Source of the DNA: Poriferisodalis sp965221195
Lineage (GTDB): Bacteria > Actinomycetota > Acidimicrobiia > Acidimicrobiales > Poriferisodalaceae
DNA length: 64,000 nt
NCBI GenBank assembly: GCA_965221195.1
Contig: OZ244864.1
Coordinates: forward strand, 1-64,000
Reading direction: 5' to 3'
This document shows positions 34,410-42,637 of the stretch, in pieces. Every line of letters starts with the position of its first letter. The first letter of the stretch is position 1. A program made the position numbers and the translations under genes. The notes under the pieces are model-generated. The model saw only the letters and a list, made by a program, of their open reading frames with translations. It had not been told where the DNA came from and ran no database searches.

Positions 34410-35084
34410 TCAGTCAGCGAACTCCACCGACTCGGTGGCAGCGGTAACTCCCACAGGGCAGGTCTGGCCGGTGCTACCTAAGCCGCAATAGCCCCACGGG
34501 TTTTTGTGCAAGTACTGCTGGTGGTAGTCCTCGGCGTAGTAGAAGGATTCGCTCAGACAGATCTCAGTGGTGATGGTCGCCAAACCGGCAGCGTCAAGAA
34601 CGGTCTGGAACATCTCTCTCGATGACTCCGCAATCGCCAAGTGCTCCTCGTTGCGAACGTAGATACCCGAGCGGTACTGGGTGCCGATGTCGTTGCCCTG
34701 CCGCATGCCCTGAGTCGGGTCGTGGCCTTCCCAGAAGGCCTTGAGCATCATTTCGAAGCCCGTGACTGCCGGATCGAACACTGCAAGAACAGCTTCGGTG
34801 TGGCCAGTCAGACCCGAACACACCTCCTCATAACTGGGATTCGGCGTGGTGCCACCTACGTAGCCCACGGCCGTGGTGTAGATGCCGGGAAGCTGCCAGA
34901 AGAGACGCTCGGCACCCCAGAAGCAGCCCATGCCAACCACGATCTCTGCGAATCCGTCAGGAAAGGGAGGTGTCATAGGCGTGCCCAGCACAACATGCGC
35001 CGGTGCGACAGGCATCGCTTGGCTGCGTCCAGCCAGCGCATCGGACGCGTCCGGCAGTTTCAATTTTCTTGACCACAACGCCAC
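34410..35084 (-). CDS. msrA: Peptide-methionine (S)-S-oxide reductase
   Basis: Repairs oxidised Met residues. 224 residues. Catalytic GCFWGAERLFWQLPG, then TPNPSYEEVCSGLTGHTEAV, and C-terminal resolving Cys residues in GYCGLGSTGQTCPVG. I chose the GTG at 35084 because from there VALWSRKLKLPDASDALAGRS matches the N-terminal extension of E. coli MsrA; the first internal ATG would lose it, and the longest frame (to 35399) would overlap the next gene. Confidence 0.9.
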   Translation of the reverse strand: MALWSRKLKLPDASDALAGRSQAMPVAPAHVVLGTPMTPPFPDGFAEIVVGMGCFWGAERLFWQLPGIYTTAVGYVGGTTPNPSYEEVCSGLTGHTEAVLAVFDPAVTGFEMMLKAFWEGHDPTQGMRQGNDIGTQYRSGIYVRNEEHLAIAESSREMFQTVLDAAGLATITTEICLSESFYYAEDYHQQYLHKNPWGYCGLGSTGQTCPVGVTAATESVEFAD

Positions 35085-35149
35085 GGTGCTTCCCCGCTTT
35101 CTTTTGCCCCAACAGACTCCAACAAACGGTAGTGGCAAAAGGGGTAGCG

Positions 35150-35206
35150 GCAAAAGACAGTGCCTCACACAGCAACCCAAACAGCAACTCAGACAGCAAC
35201 TAAAGT
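35150..35206. repeat. Short direct repeat upstream of the LLM gene
   Basis: Consecutive acagcaac motifs spaced 12-13 bases apart (acacagcaaccca, aacagcaactcag, acagcaac), preceded by two ggcaaaag motifs. It lies in the divergent gap between msrA and the LLM oxidoreductase; role unknown. Confidence 0.5.
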
Positions 35207-35247
35207 CCGCGTGCAGCGTCTTGCGGCTCCCCGAGGAGGCATCGCCC

Positions 35248-36159
35248 ATGAGGATCGCCGTTGATTTCCCGTCCATCGCCTTCCGAGAAGGACCGAAGCG
35301 CGTGCTTGATTTGGCCAAGGCCATTGAAGACCTCGGGTACGACGAGATTGCCGTCTTCGACCATGTGGTGATGGGGTACCCGAGTGAGGGGCGCCGCACG
35401 ATCTACCCGGCCGACATACCGATTCTCGAAGCGTTGATGCTGTTATCCAACTTGGCGGCAGTAACCGAACGGGTGACGCTCGCCACCGAAGTGCTGGTGC
35501 TGCCCCAACGCCAGCCCGTGCTCGTGGCTAAGCAAATCTCAACGCTTGACACGCTCTGCGGTGGGCGCGTGCGGTTGGGCGTAGGCGTGGGCTGGCAAGA
35601 CTCCGAATACGACGCGCTAGAGGAGAACTTCACCGACCGCGGCAAACGGATGGACGAGGCCATCGATCTGCTGCGCGCCTACTGGGCCGGGGGACGCATC
35701 GGGTTTGAGGGCGTCTACTACCGCAGCCATGACATGGGCATGGAGCCCGTCTCCCCGCAAGGTGCCTCGATTCCGATCTGGATCGGCGGCGACAGTCCCG
35801 CTGCGCTGCGTCGCACCGCGCAGAAGGGAGACGGCTGGATGGCAACCGGTGTGAGCGACGAGCGAGCGCTGACTTGCATTGGCGAGATACGCCGCCAAGC
35901 CGAAGAAGACTTCGGACGAGATCCCGACTCCATAGGCATGCAGATGATGCTGGCACCGCCGCCGCGCACCGCCCAAGACAAAGCGTTCTACACCGACCTC
36001 GATGCCGTGGCCGAGCGGGCAGCGATGATCAACGGCTTGGGTTTCGATTGGGCCTCAGTAAATGCGACCGCCATCTTCCAAGCTGGTTCGCGTTCGGTCG
36101 AAGCCATGATCGACCGGCTCGGTGAAATCATCACTCGCATCCGAAGCGAGATGAGCTGA
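35248..36159 (+). CDS. LLM-class F420-dependent oxidoreductase
   Basis: 303 residues, luciferase-like TIM barrel. N-terminal RIAVDFPSIAFREGP, EDLGYDEIAVFDHVVMGYP, ERVTLATEVLVLPQRQPVLVAKQISTLDTLCGGRVRLGVGVGWQDSEY and the later SIPIWIGGDSPAALRRTAQKGDGWM. These segments match the probable F420-dependent family; the substrate is unknown. GAGGAGG precedes the ATG at 35248. Cofactor F420 is inferred from the family and the actinobacterial background. Confidence 0.88.
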   Translation: MRIAVDFPSIAFREGPKRVLDLAKAIEDLGYDEIAVFDHVVMGYPSEGRRTIYPADIPILEALMLLSNLAAVTERVTLATEVLVLPQRQPVLVAKQISTLDTLCGGRVRLGVGVGWQDSEYDALEENFTDRGKRMDEAIDLLRAYWAGGRIGFEGVYYRSHDMGMEPVSPQGASIPIWIGGDSPAALRRTAQKGDGWMATGVSDERALTCIGEIRRQAEEDFGRDPDSIGMQMMLAPPPRTAQDKAFYTDLDAVAERAAMINGLGFDWASVNATAIFQAGSRSVEAMIDRLGEIITRIRSEMS

Positions 36160-36227
36160 CCACGGACACTGCAACAAAAGGGACCGGCAAAAGGGACTGG
36201 GACATTGTTAACAACAGGGGCAACACC

Positions 36228-37016
36228 ATGACAGAGCCGCAACTCATCATCGACAACCTCAAATCTTGCTGGGCGAGCTGCAATGAGTTCTACGGCTCAC
36301 TGGAAGGCGATCAATGGCAAACGCAGTCGCATTGTCCCGACTGGACGGTTCACGGCGTGTTGGCGCACCAAGTTTCCGTGGAGCAAGCGCTGTCGGGCTG
36401 GCTGCCCGAATCGGCGGAGACCCCACCACCATTCGGAGATATCGCCGGATACGTCAGCGCAGCAATGGCTATGAGCGGACCGTCCTTGGCTGCACTCGCC
36501 GCCGATGTCTGGGCTGAACGTGCCACCGAACTCGAAGCGCTCGACGACGAAGTGTTTGCCCGGGGCTCAATCACCCCGGTGGGATCGGCTACCTACGGAC
36601 GGTTCATGGAAATCCGCGAGTTCGATCACTGGATGCATGAACGCGACTGTCGCACACCGCTTGGGCTGCCGACCGACAACGGCGGACCATCTGCTGAGAT
36701 GGCCCTGAACGAAGTGCATCTGTCCATCGGGTACATCGTGGGCAAGCGAGTGGGGCTGGCAGACGGCGCCAGCATGAAGTTTGACATCACCGGTGCCGTG
36801 GAGCGCAACATCTACGTTGAAGTTGAGGGTCGCGCCCGCGAAGTTGAGCACATCGACAACCCCGACGTGACACTGCACTGCGACTCGATGGCATTCATGG
36901 ACCTCGCCTGCGGGCGTATAGACCCCGAAGGCCCGATCTCTGCTGGACTGGTGAAGTGGTCTGGTGACGAAGCGATCGGTGCCCACGCTGCCCGCAATCT
37001 GCGTTTCACTATGTAG
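36228..37016 (+). CDS. Maleylpyruvate isomerase-fold (mycothiol-dependent) protein
   Basis: 262 residues. The DinB/MDMPI N-terminal four-helix domain is recognised by CPDWTVHGVLAHQVSVEQALSGWL (first metal His) and IREFDHWMHERDCRTPLG (second His pair), followed by a C-terminal domain of MDMPI-C type. Relatives use mycothiol as cofactor, in keeping with an actinobacterium. The specific reaction is unknown. ATG start. Confidence 0.8.
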   Translation: MTEPQLIIDNLKSCWASCNEFYGSLEGDQWQTQSHCPDWTVHGVLAHQVSVEQALSGWLPESAETPPPFGDIAGYVSAAMAMSGPSLAALAADVWAERATELEALDDEVFARGSITPVGSATYGRFMEIREFDHWMHERDCRTPLGLPTDNGGPSAEMALNEVHLSIGYIVGKRVGLADGASMKFDITGAVERNIYVEVEGRAREVEHIDNPDVTLHCDSMAFMDLACGRIDPEGPISAGLVKWSGDEAIGAHAARNLRFTM

Positions 37017-37071
37017 CCAGGTAGCCAGCGGCTCTCTGAAGTGGATTCGGGGCCGGTGGTACGATTGAGCC

Positions 37072-37992
37072 ATGACGGCTATCAAGCTCAATGTTGAGCC
37101 GCTTGATGCCTGCTTCGGAGCGTGGGTACACGACATTGAGCTGCGCTTCATTGACGATGCCACGTTTGAAGCACTGCACGAGGCGTGGCTGGAGCACGCG
37201 CTGCTGATCTTCTCAGGCCAGTTCTTGACCACGGACGAACAAGACGCATTTGCACGGCGTTTCGGCAATCTGGAATTCAGCGCAGCTCCAATATCCAATG
37301 TTGGCAAGGACGGCAAGGTCCGTCACGAACCCAACGACGATCTGGTCAAATCGCTGAAAGGCAACTGGGGCTGGCATCACGACAGCACATATATGCCGCT
37401 GCAGGCCAAAGGCGCTGTGTTCACTGCCGAACTGGTGCCACCCGATGGTGCCGACACCGGCTGGGCCGACATGCGGGCGGCCTATGAGTCGCTTTCCGGT
37501 TCGGATCGTGAGTTGGTGCATACCCTCAAAGCGCACCATTCGCTCTACTACAGCCAAGGGCGAGCGGGGTTACTGCCACAGCAGAAGGAAGACGGCAGCT
37601 ACGGCCTGTACGGCTACCACAACATGGATGTCTCGGTGAGGCCGCTGGTGAAAGTTCATCCCGACACCGGGCGCCCGAACCTGCTGATCGGCCGTCATGC
37701 ACATGACATCATCGGCATGGACCCAGAGGAGTCCACGGCGCTACTGGACCGGCTCAACCACGAAGCGTGTCAACCACCGCGCGTCTACCAGCACTCTTGG
37801 ACTGCGGGCGATGCGGTGATCTGGGACAACCGTCGTCTGATGCATAGGGGCGTGCCGTTCAACTTGTCCCAGCCCCGCAAGATGTGGCACACACGCATTG
37901 CCGGCGAGATGGTCAGTGAGCTGGCGGCAAATCACACACCAGAATCTGCCGGTTTCCAGCACGAGCGCGAGCATTTGCTCAACTCGGGCTAG
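37072..37992 (+). CDS. TauD/TfdA-family 2-oxoglutarate dioxygenase
   Basis: 306 residues. Iron ligands are H and D of WGWHHDSTYMPLQ and the distal His of RRLMHRGVPFN, with the 2-oxoglutarate Arg in KMWHTRIAGE. Family members hydroxylate or cleave taurine, aryloxyalkanoates and similar. N-terminal DACFGAWVHDIELRFIDD is typical. No sulfonate transporter is nearby, so the substrate is open. Confidence 0.9.
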   Translation: MTAIKLNVEPLDACFGAWVHDIELRFIDDATFEALHEAWLEHALLIFSGQFLTTDEQDAFARRFGNLEFSAAPISNVGKDGKVRHEPNDDLVKSLKGNWGWHHDSTYMPLQAKGAVFTAELVPPDGADTGWADMRAAYESLSGSDRELVHTLKAHHSLYYSQGRAGLLPQQKEDGSYGLYGYHNMDVSVRPLVKVHPDTGRPNLLIGRHAHDIIGMDPEESTALLDRLNHEACQPPRVYQHSWTAGDAVIWDNRRLMHRGVPFNLSQPRKMWHTRIAGEMVSELAANHTPESAGFQHEREHLLNSG

Positions 37993-38047
37993 CAACTGCG
38001 CTGGCCTGCGGATCTGTCAGCGACCATCCGACGGTGAGAAGAGCAAG

Positions 38048-38107
38048 GCAATATGGGGCAAAGCAATATGGCGCAAAGCAATATGGCGCAAAGCAATATG
38101 GCGCGCA
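38048..38107. repeat. 15-bp tandem repeat of a start-codon segment, four units
   Basis: Units gcaatatggggcaaa, gcaatatggcgcaaa (twice) and gcaatatggcgcgca start at 38048, 38063, 38078 and 38093. Each contains an in-frame ATG of the RidA-family gene, giving four candidate starts 15 bases apart. Confidence 0.92.
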
Positions 38108-38484
38108 CGTCGATTGAGATCGAAAGCTTCCAACACGCCAACCCAATTCCCGCTGCGACACGGATCGGGCCGTTCGTCACGAGCAGCATTACGCCGCCAA
38201 CCAATCCAGGTAGCCGCGACATCCCCGACACCTTGGAAGAGCAGATAGAGAATCTGTTCACTCACGTCGGCCAGATGCTCAAAGGCGCTGGAGCAACTTG
38301 GGAAGACATGGCAAAGATGACGTTCTACGTCACCGATCCTGCGGCATCACGCCTGGCACTTAATGGGCCATGGCTGGAACGGTTCCCCGATCCCGCATCG
38401 CGACCTGCTCGCCACAACATGCGGGTGGACAGCGGCGGACCAGCGCAGATTTCCTGCACTTTTGAGGCCTACATCGAAGACTGA
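38053..38484 (+). CDS. RidA/YjgF-family protein with repeated N-terminus
   Basis: Up to 143 residues. RidA proteins hydrolyse reactive imine/enamine intermediates. The core runs from SFQHANPIPAATRIGPFVTSSITPPTNPG to RHNMRVDSGGPAQISCTFEAYIED; the usual catalytic Arg may be represented by the Arg in SRPARHNM. The N-terminus reads MGQSNMAQSNMAQSNMART because the 15-bp repeat supplies four ATGs; the true start may be any of 38053, 38068, 38083 or 38098. No Shine-Dalgarno is clear. Confidence 0.8.
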   Translation: MGQSNMAQSNMAQSNMARTSIEIESFQHANPIPAATRIGPFVTSSITPPTNPGSRDIPDTLEEQIENLFTHVGQMLKGAGATWEDMAKMTFYVTDPAASRLALNGPWLERFPDPASRPARHNMRVDSGGPAQISCTFEAYIED

Positions 38485-38497
38485 GGGTTCCCATTTG

Positions 38498-38647
38498 CCC
38501 CTGTATCACTCTTCGGCATCACTGATGCCCCTATATCACTCTTCGGCATCGCTGATGCCCCTGTATCACTCTTCGGCATCACCGATGCCCCTGTATCACT
38601 CTTCGGCATCACCGATGCCCCTGTATCACTCTTCGGCATCACCGATG
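38498..38647. repeat. 30-bp tandem repeat, five units, at the 3' end of the HpaH-like gene
   Basis: Units start at 38498, 38528, 38558, 38588 and 38618; the last three are identical. On the minus strand each unit reads IGDAEE followed by TGA, which is the exact C-terminus and stop of the HpaH-like gene. The array therefore looks like repeated duplication of a gene end. Confidence 0.93.
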
Positions 38648-39432
38648 CCGAAGGTGATCTGGCCGAGCGGGCCGAAGTCGGCTACTACGGTGTCGCCGGG
38701 GCGAATCGTGCGGGCGCGGATGAACGAGCCGGACAGGATTGAATGGCCTGCCGACATCGTCACGCCGAAATCGTGGAGCTTTCTGGCCAGCCATGCCACT
38801 GAGTTGACGGGGTTACCCATCACAGCAGCAGCCGTGCCAGATTCTTCTAGCTCACCGTTGATGTACAGCGCTCCCCCGAGGTGTCGAATGTCGACCTCAT
38901 CAAGACGCTTGGGCCGACCGCCGACGATGATGAACCCGCAAGAAGCGGCATCAGCGATGCTGTCAACCACGCCCGCTTGAGTGCTGCGACGGTTGTAGCG
39001 CCGATCCACCACTTCAATGGCGGGCACGATGAAGTCGGTCGCCCGCATGACATCTACAGCGTTGGTGCCAGGGCCGCCGAGGTCGGACTTCAGTACAAAG
39101 ACGAACTCAATCTCAACGAGCGGCACATTGAGCATTGAGGCCGGCACGATTGAGCCTTCGTCAAGGAACCAATTGTCAAACAGTGTCCCGTAGTCGGGCT
39201 CAGTAGCGCCCGTGGTTGAGCGCATGGCTTTGGAGGTCAGTCCGACTTTGTGACCTTTGATGATCCGTCCCGCTGCCACCTTGGCGTCGGTGACGTACTG
39301 GCCGATGGCGTAGGCATCTGCGATGTCTGCGGCGGGGTAGGTATCGGTGATCGGATCGATCCACTCACGAGTGTTCTCCGCATGCAGCAAGGCCGTAGCC
39401 GCTGCACGTCGCTGCTCTTCGGTCATCGCCAT
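38626..39432 (-). CDS. 2-oxo-hept-4-ene-1,7-dioate hydratase-like protein (HpaH family)
   Basis: Family enzymes hydrate 2-oxo-4-enoates in meta-cleavage of aromatic acids. 268 residues. KGHKVGLTSKAM, EPDYGTLFDNWF, VEIEFVFVLKSDLGGP (metal Glu pair), ATDFIVPAIEVVDRRY and GNPVNSVAWLARKL line up closely with E. coli HpaH by memory. No other homoprotocatechuate genes are nearby, so the pathway is unproven. GAGGGGC precedes the ATG. The stop lies in the last unit of the 30-bp repeat. Confidence 0.88.
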   Translation of the reverse strand: MAMTEEQRRAAATALLHAENTREWIDPITDTYPAADIADAYAIGQYVTDAKVAAGRIIKGHKVGLTSKAMRSTTGATEPDYGTLFDNWFLDEGSIVPASMLNVPLVEIEFVFVLKSDLGGPGTNAVDVMRATDFIVPAIEVVDRRYNRRSTQAGVVDSIADAASCGFIIVGGRPKRLDEVDIRHLGGALYINGELEESGTAAAVMGNPVNSVAWLARKLHDFGVTMSAGHSILSGSFIRARTIRPGDTVVADFGPLGQITFGIGDAEE

Positions 39433-39729
39433 GTTGTGCCCCTCGTCTCAAACGCCCCGAAGCGCCGCTGCGCCAACCAGTCGGCAACGTTAGGGCTTGC
39501 GTCGCCCAACAGTTGAGCCAGCAGCGACTCCAGCAGGGCCTCGGCCCCTACCCGGGGATACTCCCCCACCCTCACCCCGCAAATGCGAATGGCAGAATAA
39601 CTGGACAGAACTGACACTTGTTGGCTGTCGAATTGTACATCCAATTACTGTTCAAAAACAGCAAAAAATATCAGACAAAATATGCATCAGAATGCTGCCA
39701 AAAGTTACATTTCGAGCTAGGATGACCAA
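39433..39729. other. Gene-free stretch; AT-rich promoter-like region at its right end
   Basis: No convincing gene. From about 39590 the sequence turns AT-rich and contains small dyads: aattg-6-caatt (39631-39646) and ctgtt-4-aacag (39648-39661). This probably holds the promoter and perhaps the operator of the following AAA ATPase gene. It also marks the left edge of the accessory region. Confidence 0.5.
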
Positions 39730-41049
39730 ATGAACTATGTCGAGCGTCAAGCACAACAAGGACTCTCTAGCGCTCTCGACACGTTCCGGGTCGTAGTGCT
39801 GCATGGTGCGCGGCAATGCGGCAAAAGCACGCTGGCGCGGGCTGTGGCAACCGAGCGAGGCGGCACCTACACCACACTTGACGATCCGGTGGTCCGCGCC
39901 GCGGCCCTCGAAGATCCACTGACATTCCTGCTAAATCAGCCGCACCCGCTGGTGGTCGATGAAGTTCAGTTCGGTGGCGACCCGCTGGTGCGGGCTGTAA
40001 AGATGGTGGTAGACCAACATGTCGAGCCGGGACGTTTCCTGCTGACCGGTTCCACGAACTTCTTGACCGTGCCGACCATCAGCGAATCGCTGGCAGGCCG
40101 CGCGGCGATTGTTCACCTCTGGCCGTTGTCTCAATCAGAACTAGCGGTGCATGCTTTTCGAGCGGGCGGCGACAGCGGAAACGACAGATCCGGTCACCTT
40201 GTTGCTGACGCTGCTGATGGCAATTCCGCAGCAGCATCTTGGTTCCGAGGCAAATTCCGACTCGGCAGGTCTGCAGACACCACCCGCGACGACTACTTGC
40301 GCCGTCTGTGCTGCGGTGGCTACCCCGAACCGTTCGACTTGGAAGGACAAGCGAGGCAACGCTGGTTCGACAGTTACGCAACCACGGTACTGAACCGCGA
40401 CATCGTGGCATTGGGCTCAGTACGTGCGCTGCCAGCGATGCAACGCCTGATCCGTCTCGCTGCTGCGAGCACCGCTTCAGAGACGAACCTCGCTGATTGG
40501 TCCCGGCAACTGAGCATCGATCGGCGCACCGTTGAGAGCTATCTCGGCTGGATGCGCACCGTCTTTTTGGCACATGAACTGCCGGCTTGGACGCGCAACC
40601 AAACTCGTCGGGCTATCCGGCGGCCGAAGCTGTACATGGTCGACACGGGTCTCGCCGCGGCATTGCTGCGGGTCAACGCTGCTGCGTTGCGTCATCCCAA
40701 CGCCACGATGACGGGTCCGTTGGTCGAGACCTTCGTGGTCAACGAGATCGCCCAGCAGATATCGGCATACAACGAAGCGATCGAAATGCATCACTTCCGC
40801 GACAATGCGGGACGCGAGGTCGATCTGGTGCTTGAGCGCCCGGACGGTTGTCTAGTTGCTGTGGAGATCAAAGCGTCGGCTTCGCCTGCGCCGTCTCAGA
40901 TGAACAATCTGAAATGGCTACGAGACCACATGGACAGAATTGAGCCAAGATCGTTCGCAGCCGGCGTGCTGCTACACACAGGCAGCCAAGCGCTCAAGCT
41001 TGGCGACCGCATGTATTTGCTGCCGATCGAGCACTTGTGGGTGCCGTGA
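39730..41049 (+). CDS. AAA_14/DUF4143 ATPase
   Basis: 439 residues. AAA domain with Walker A HGARQCGKSTLARA near residue 25 and Walker B PLVVDEVQFGGDPLVRAVK, sensor GRFLLTGSTNFL; middle helical part; C-terminal DUF4143 with RRPKLYMVDTGLAAALL, then REVDLVLERPDGCLVAVEIKA, a PD-(D/E)xK-like DxxLxxxxxxxxExK pattern. Function of this family is unknown; members occur scattered in accessory regions. A second member begins at 59937 at the other end of the island. Confidence 0.88.
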   Translation: MNYVERQAQQGLSSALDTFRVVVLHGARQCGKSTLARAVATERGGTYTTLDDPVVRAAALEDPLTFLLNQPHPLVVDEVQFGGDPLVRAVKMVVDQHVEPGRFLLTGSTNFLTVPTISESLAGRAAIVHLWPLSQSELAVHAFRAGGDSGNDRSGHLVADAADGNSAAASWFRGKFRLGRSADTTRDDYLRRLCCGGYPEPFDLEGQARQRWFDSYATTVLNRDIVALGSVRALPAMQRLIRLAAASTASETNLADWSRQLSIDRRTVESYLGWMRTVFLAHELPAWTRNQTRRAIRRPKLYMVDTGLAAALLRVNAAALRHPNATMTGPLVETFVVNEIAQQISAYNEAIEMHHFRDNAGREVDLVLERPDGCLVAVEIKASASPAPSQMNNLKWLRDHMDRIEPRSFAAGVLLHTGSQALKLGDRMYLLPIEHLWVP

Positions 41050-41419
41050 CCACGCTGCTCCTCAACCTGTTCGGTTGTCAGATGGGTGAAGGGTGGCCTG
41101 GGGCTGGTGTCAGCGAGCCACGTTCGCAGAAGGCTGACGTGCTTGAGCACGTCATCTGTCTGGCCGCCGTCACCGCCGTGAGTCGAGCATCATCTTGCCG
41201 CTGCTTCCGCTATTTCAGCGGCAATTTGCGTCGGGGCATCTCCGCTCACACCACGACGGTACCGCGCAAAGCGGAAGACTTAGTAGTTGGGGTTGCCCCA
41301 TGTCCGTCGAAGACGATCTCCAACAGCGGCAAGCGGTCGAGCTTGCGCGGGAACGGCTGTGAGCGAGAAGCAAAGTTGCCAGACTTGCGCCCCAGTGAAT
41401 TCAGCGAGCGGAGCGGCAG
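41050..41419. other. Gene-free stretch with possible decayed coding on the minus strand
   Basis: No frame has convincing coding character end to end. On the minus strand, LPLLEIVFDGHGATPTTKSSALRGTVVV reads as protein-like and would continue as SGDAPTQIAAEIAEAAAR only after a frameshift near 41246, so a small gene remnant is possible. Confidence 0.35.
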
Positions 41420-42106
41420 GTGAGCGAGGTCTTTGACTTGGATACCCGGCGCGGCCGCCGAGTCAACGCATTCATCATGACGGTCATCGTGGTGTCGATG
41501 GTCACCTTGGTGGCCGACACGCACTACACGGCAGCTGACGGCGGTCTGCCGAGGTGGCTGTGGACTGTAGAACTGGTCATCTGGGTGCTGTTCGCTATTG
41601 AGTACGTGCTGCGCATAGTTCTTGCGCCTTCGAAATGGCGATACATCTTCTCGTTTTATGGCATCGTTGACCTGCTAGCAGTGATCGGCGGCTTTGCAAA
41701 CGTGCCCGCAGGCACTTCGCTGCGGCTGCTGCGTTTGCTGCGCGTGTTCCGTGTAGTGAAACTGGTGCGCGGCAGCGCAGCTCTCGACCGCTTCCGCGCA
41801 GCTTTCCGCGACATCGCAGATGAGTTGTTGGTGTACCTGTCGGCTTCTGGGATATTGATGTTTATTGCATCAGTGGGCATCTACGAGCTTGAGAACGACC
41901 AGCCCGACACCTTGTACGTCAGCATCTTCGACAGTTTCTACTGGGCAGTGCTATCGCTGACAGCCGGCGCTGAGGGCTATCAACCAGCCAGCTTCGGAGG
42001 CAAGCTGCTCAGCATCTTCATCGTGCTGATCGGCCTCGGCGTGGTCGCCGTTCCGTCCGGCCTGCTGGCCTCCGCGCTGTACAAACACGACTCCCAGAAA
42101 CCCTGA
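41420..42106 (+). CDS. Voltage-gated channel-like membrane protein with atypical pore loop
   Basis: 228 residues with S1-S6 topology. S1 IMTVIVVSMVTLVAD, S2 LWTVELVIWVLFAIEYVLRIV, S3 IFSFYGIVDLLAVIGGF, an S4 with regularly spaced Arg (LRLLRLLRVFRVVKLVR), S5 LLVYLSASGILMFIASVGIY, pore helix SIFDSFYWAVLSLTAGAEGYQPASF, and S6 LLSIFIVLIGLGVVAVPSGLLASAL. The K+ filter TVGYGD is replaced, without a gap, by TAGAEG (residues 181-186), so potassium selectivity is doubtful. GTG start at 41420; the stop is 45 bases from the PIN gene (convergent). Confidence 0.85.
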   Translation: MSEVFDLDTRRGRRVNAFIMTVIVVSMVTLVADTHYTAADGGLPRWLWTVELVIWVLFAIEYVLRIVLAPSKWRYIFSFYGIVDLLAVIGGFANVPAGTSLRLLRLLRVFRVVKLVRGSAALDRFRAAFRDIADELLVYLSASGILMFIASVGIYELENDQPDTLYVSIFDSFYWAVLSLTAGAEGYQPASFGGKLLSIFIVLIGLGVVAVPSGLLASALYKHDSQKP

Positions 42107-42151
42107 ATAGGCAGTGCACAGTTGGCACGAACACACGTTCTGGGCAGATGC

Positions 42152-42634
42152 TTACGATCGGCGTCGGCACAAGTCCGTGCGACGCAGCAGGTCACGATGG
42201 GTCTTCTTGAGATTCCCTGAGAGTCGAGTCGTGTACACCTTGCCTCGCGGCGACGAGACGATCTTCGGGTTTGTGAAGTCGTCTGACAAAGACGCGTCGT
42301 TGGTGAAAAGAAGGCGAGCACCCGAGACTGTCGCCAGTGCAACGATGTGTTCATCATCTGAAGCAAGCACTGTCGTCTTGGGGGATGCCTTGAGGCCCCG
42401 CGCAACGCGATCAACTTCGTCGCAATCCACCGTCGTGAGCCGCCCAGCTTGCTGAAGTTGCGTGAGCCATCGACGCATACGCTCTCCCGCTTCCGACAGT
42501 TCCCGGCTCAATTGTCCACCTACTACCATCGGGATGCTCCCGTCGTCGATCTTTTCCCGAAGTGCCTGGCCTGCGGGCGTGCCGCCAGACTCCCAAAGTT
42601 GGTTGACGACATTGGTGTCGATGATGGCGCACAC
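42152..42634 (-). CDS. PIN-domain ribonuclease-like protein
   Basis: 160 residues. Acidic PIN residues are visible in CAIIDTNVVNQLW (first Asp), QLSRELSEAG (Glu), TTVLASDDEHIVALA (Asp) and RLLFTNDASLSDDF (Asp). The C-terminus is basic (LKKTHRDLLRRTDLCRRR). It starts 3 bases after the ATPase stop, so the two are probably translated together. Likely the RNase effector of an ATPase-controlled system rather than a free VapC toxin, because no antitoxin-sized gene is beside it. Confidence 0.85.
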   Translation of the reverse strand: MCAIIDTNVVNQLWESGGTPAGQALREKIDDGSIPMVVGGQLSRELSEAGERMRRWLTQLQQAGRLTTVDCDEVDRVARGLKASPKTTVLASDDEHIVALATVSGARLLFTNDASLSDDFTNPKIVSSPRGKVYTTRLSGNLKKTHRDLLRRTDLCRRRS

Positions 42635-42637
42635 GCT

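Noticed and set aside
38498..38647. CRISPR array
   Set aside because: The 30-bp units are directly adjacent with no spacers and contain a gene end; the same holds for the other arrays. No cas genes are present.
41037..41423. 128-codon + strand frame overlapping the first AAA_14 gene end
   Set aside because: Composition is unlike protein (many Ser, Arg and Cys), there is no start signal, and it overlaps two better genes.
42152..42634. VapBC toxin-antitoxin pair
   Set aside because: The PIN gene has no small antitoxin gene next to it; it is tied to the ATPase gene with a 3-base gap.
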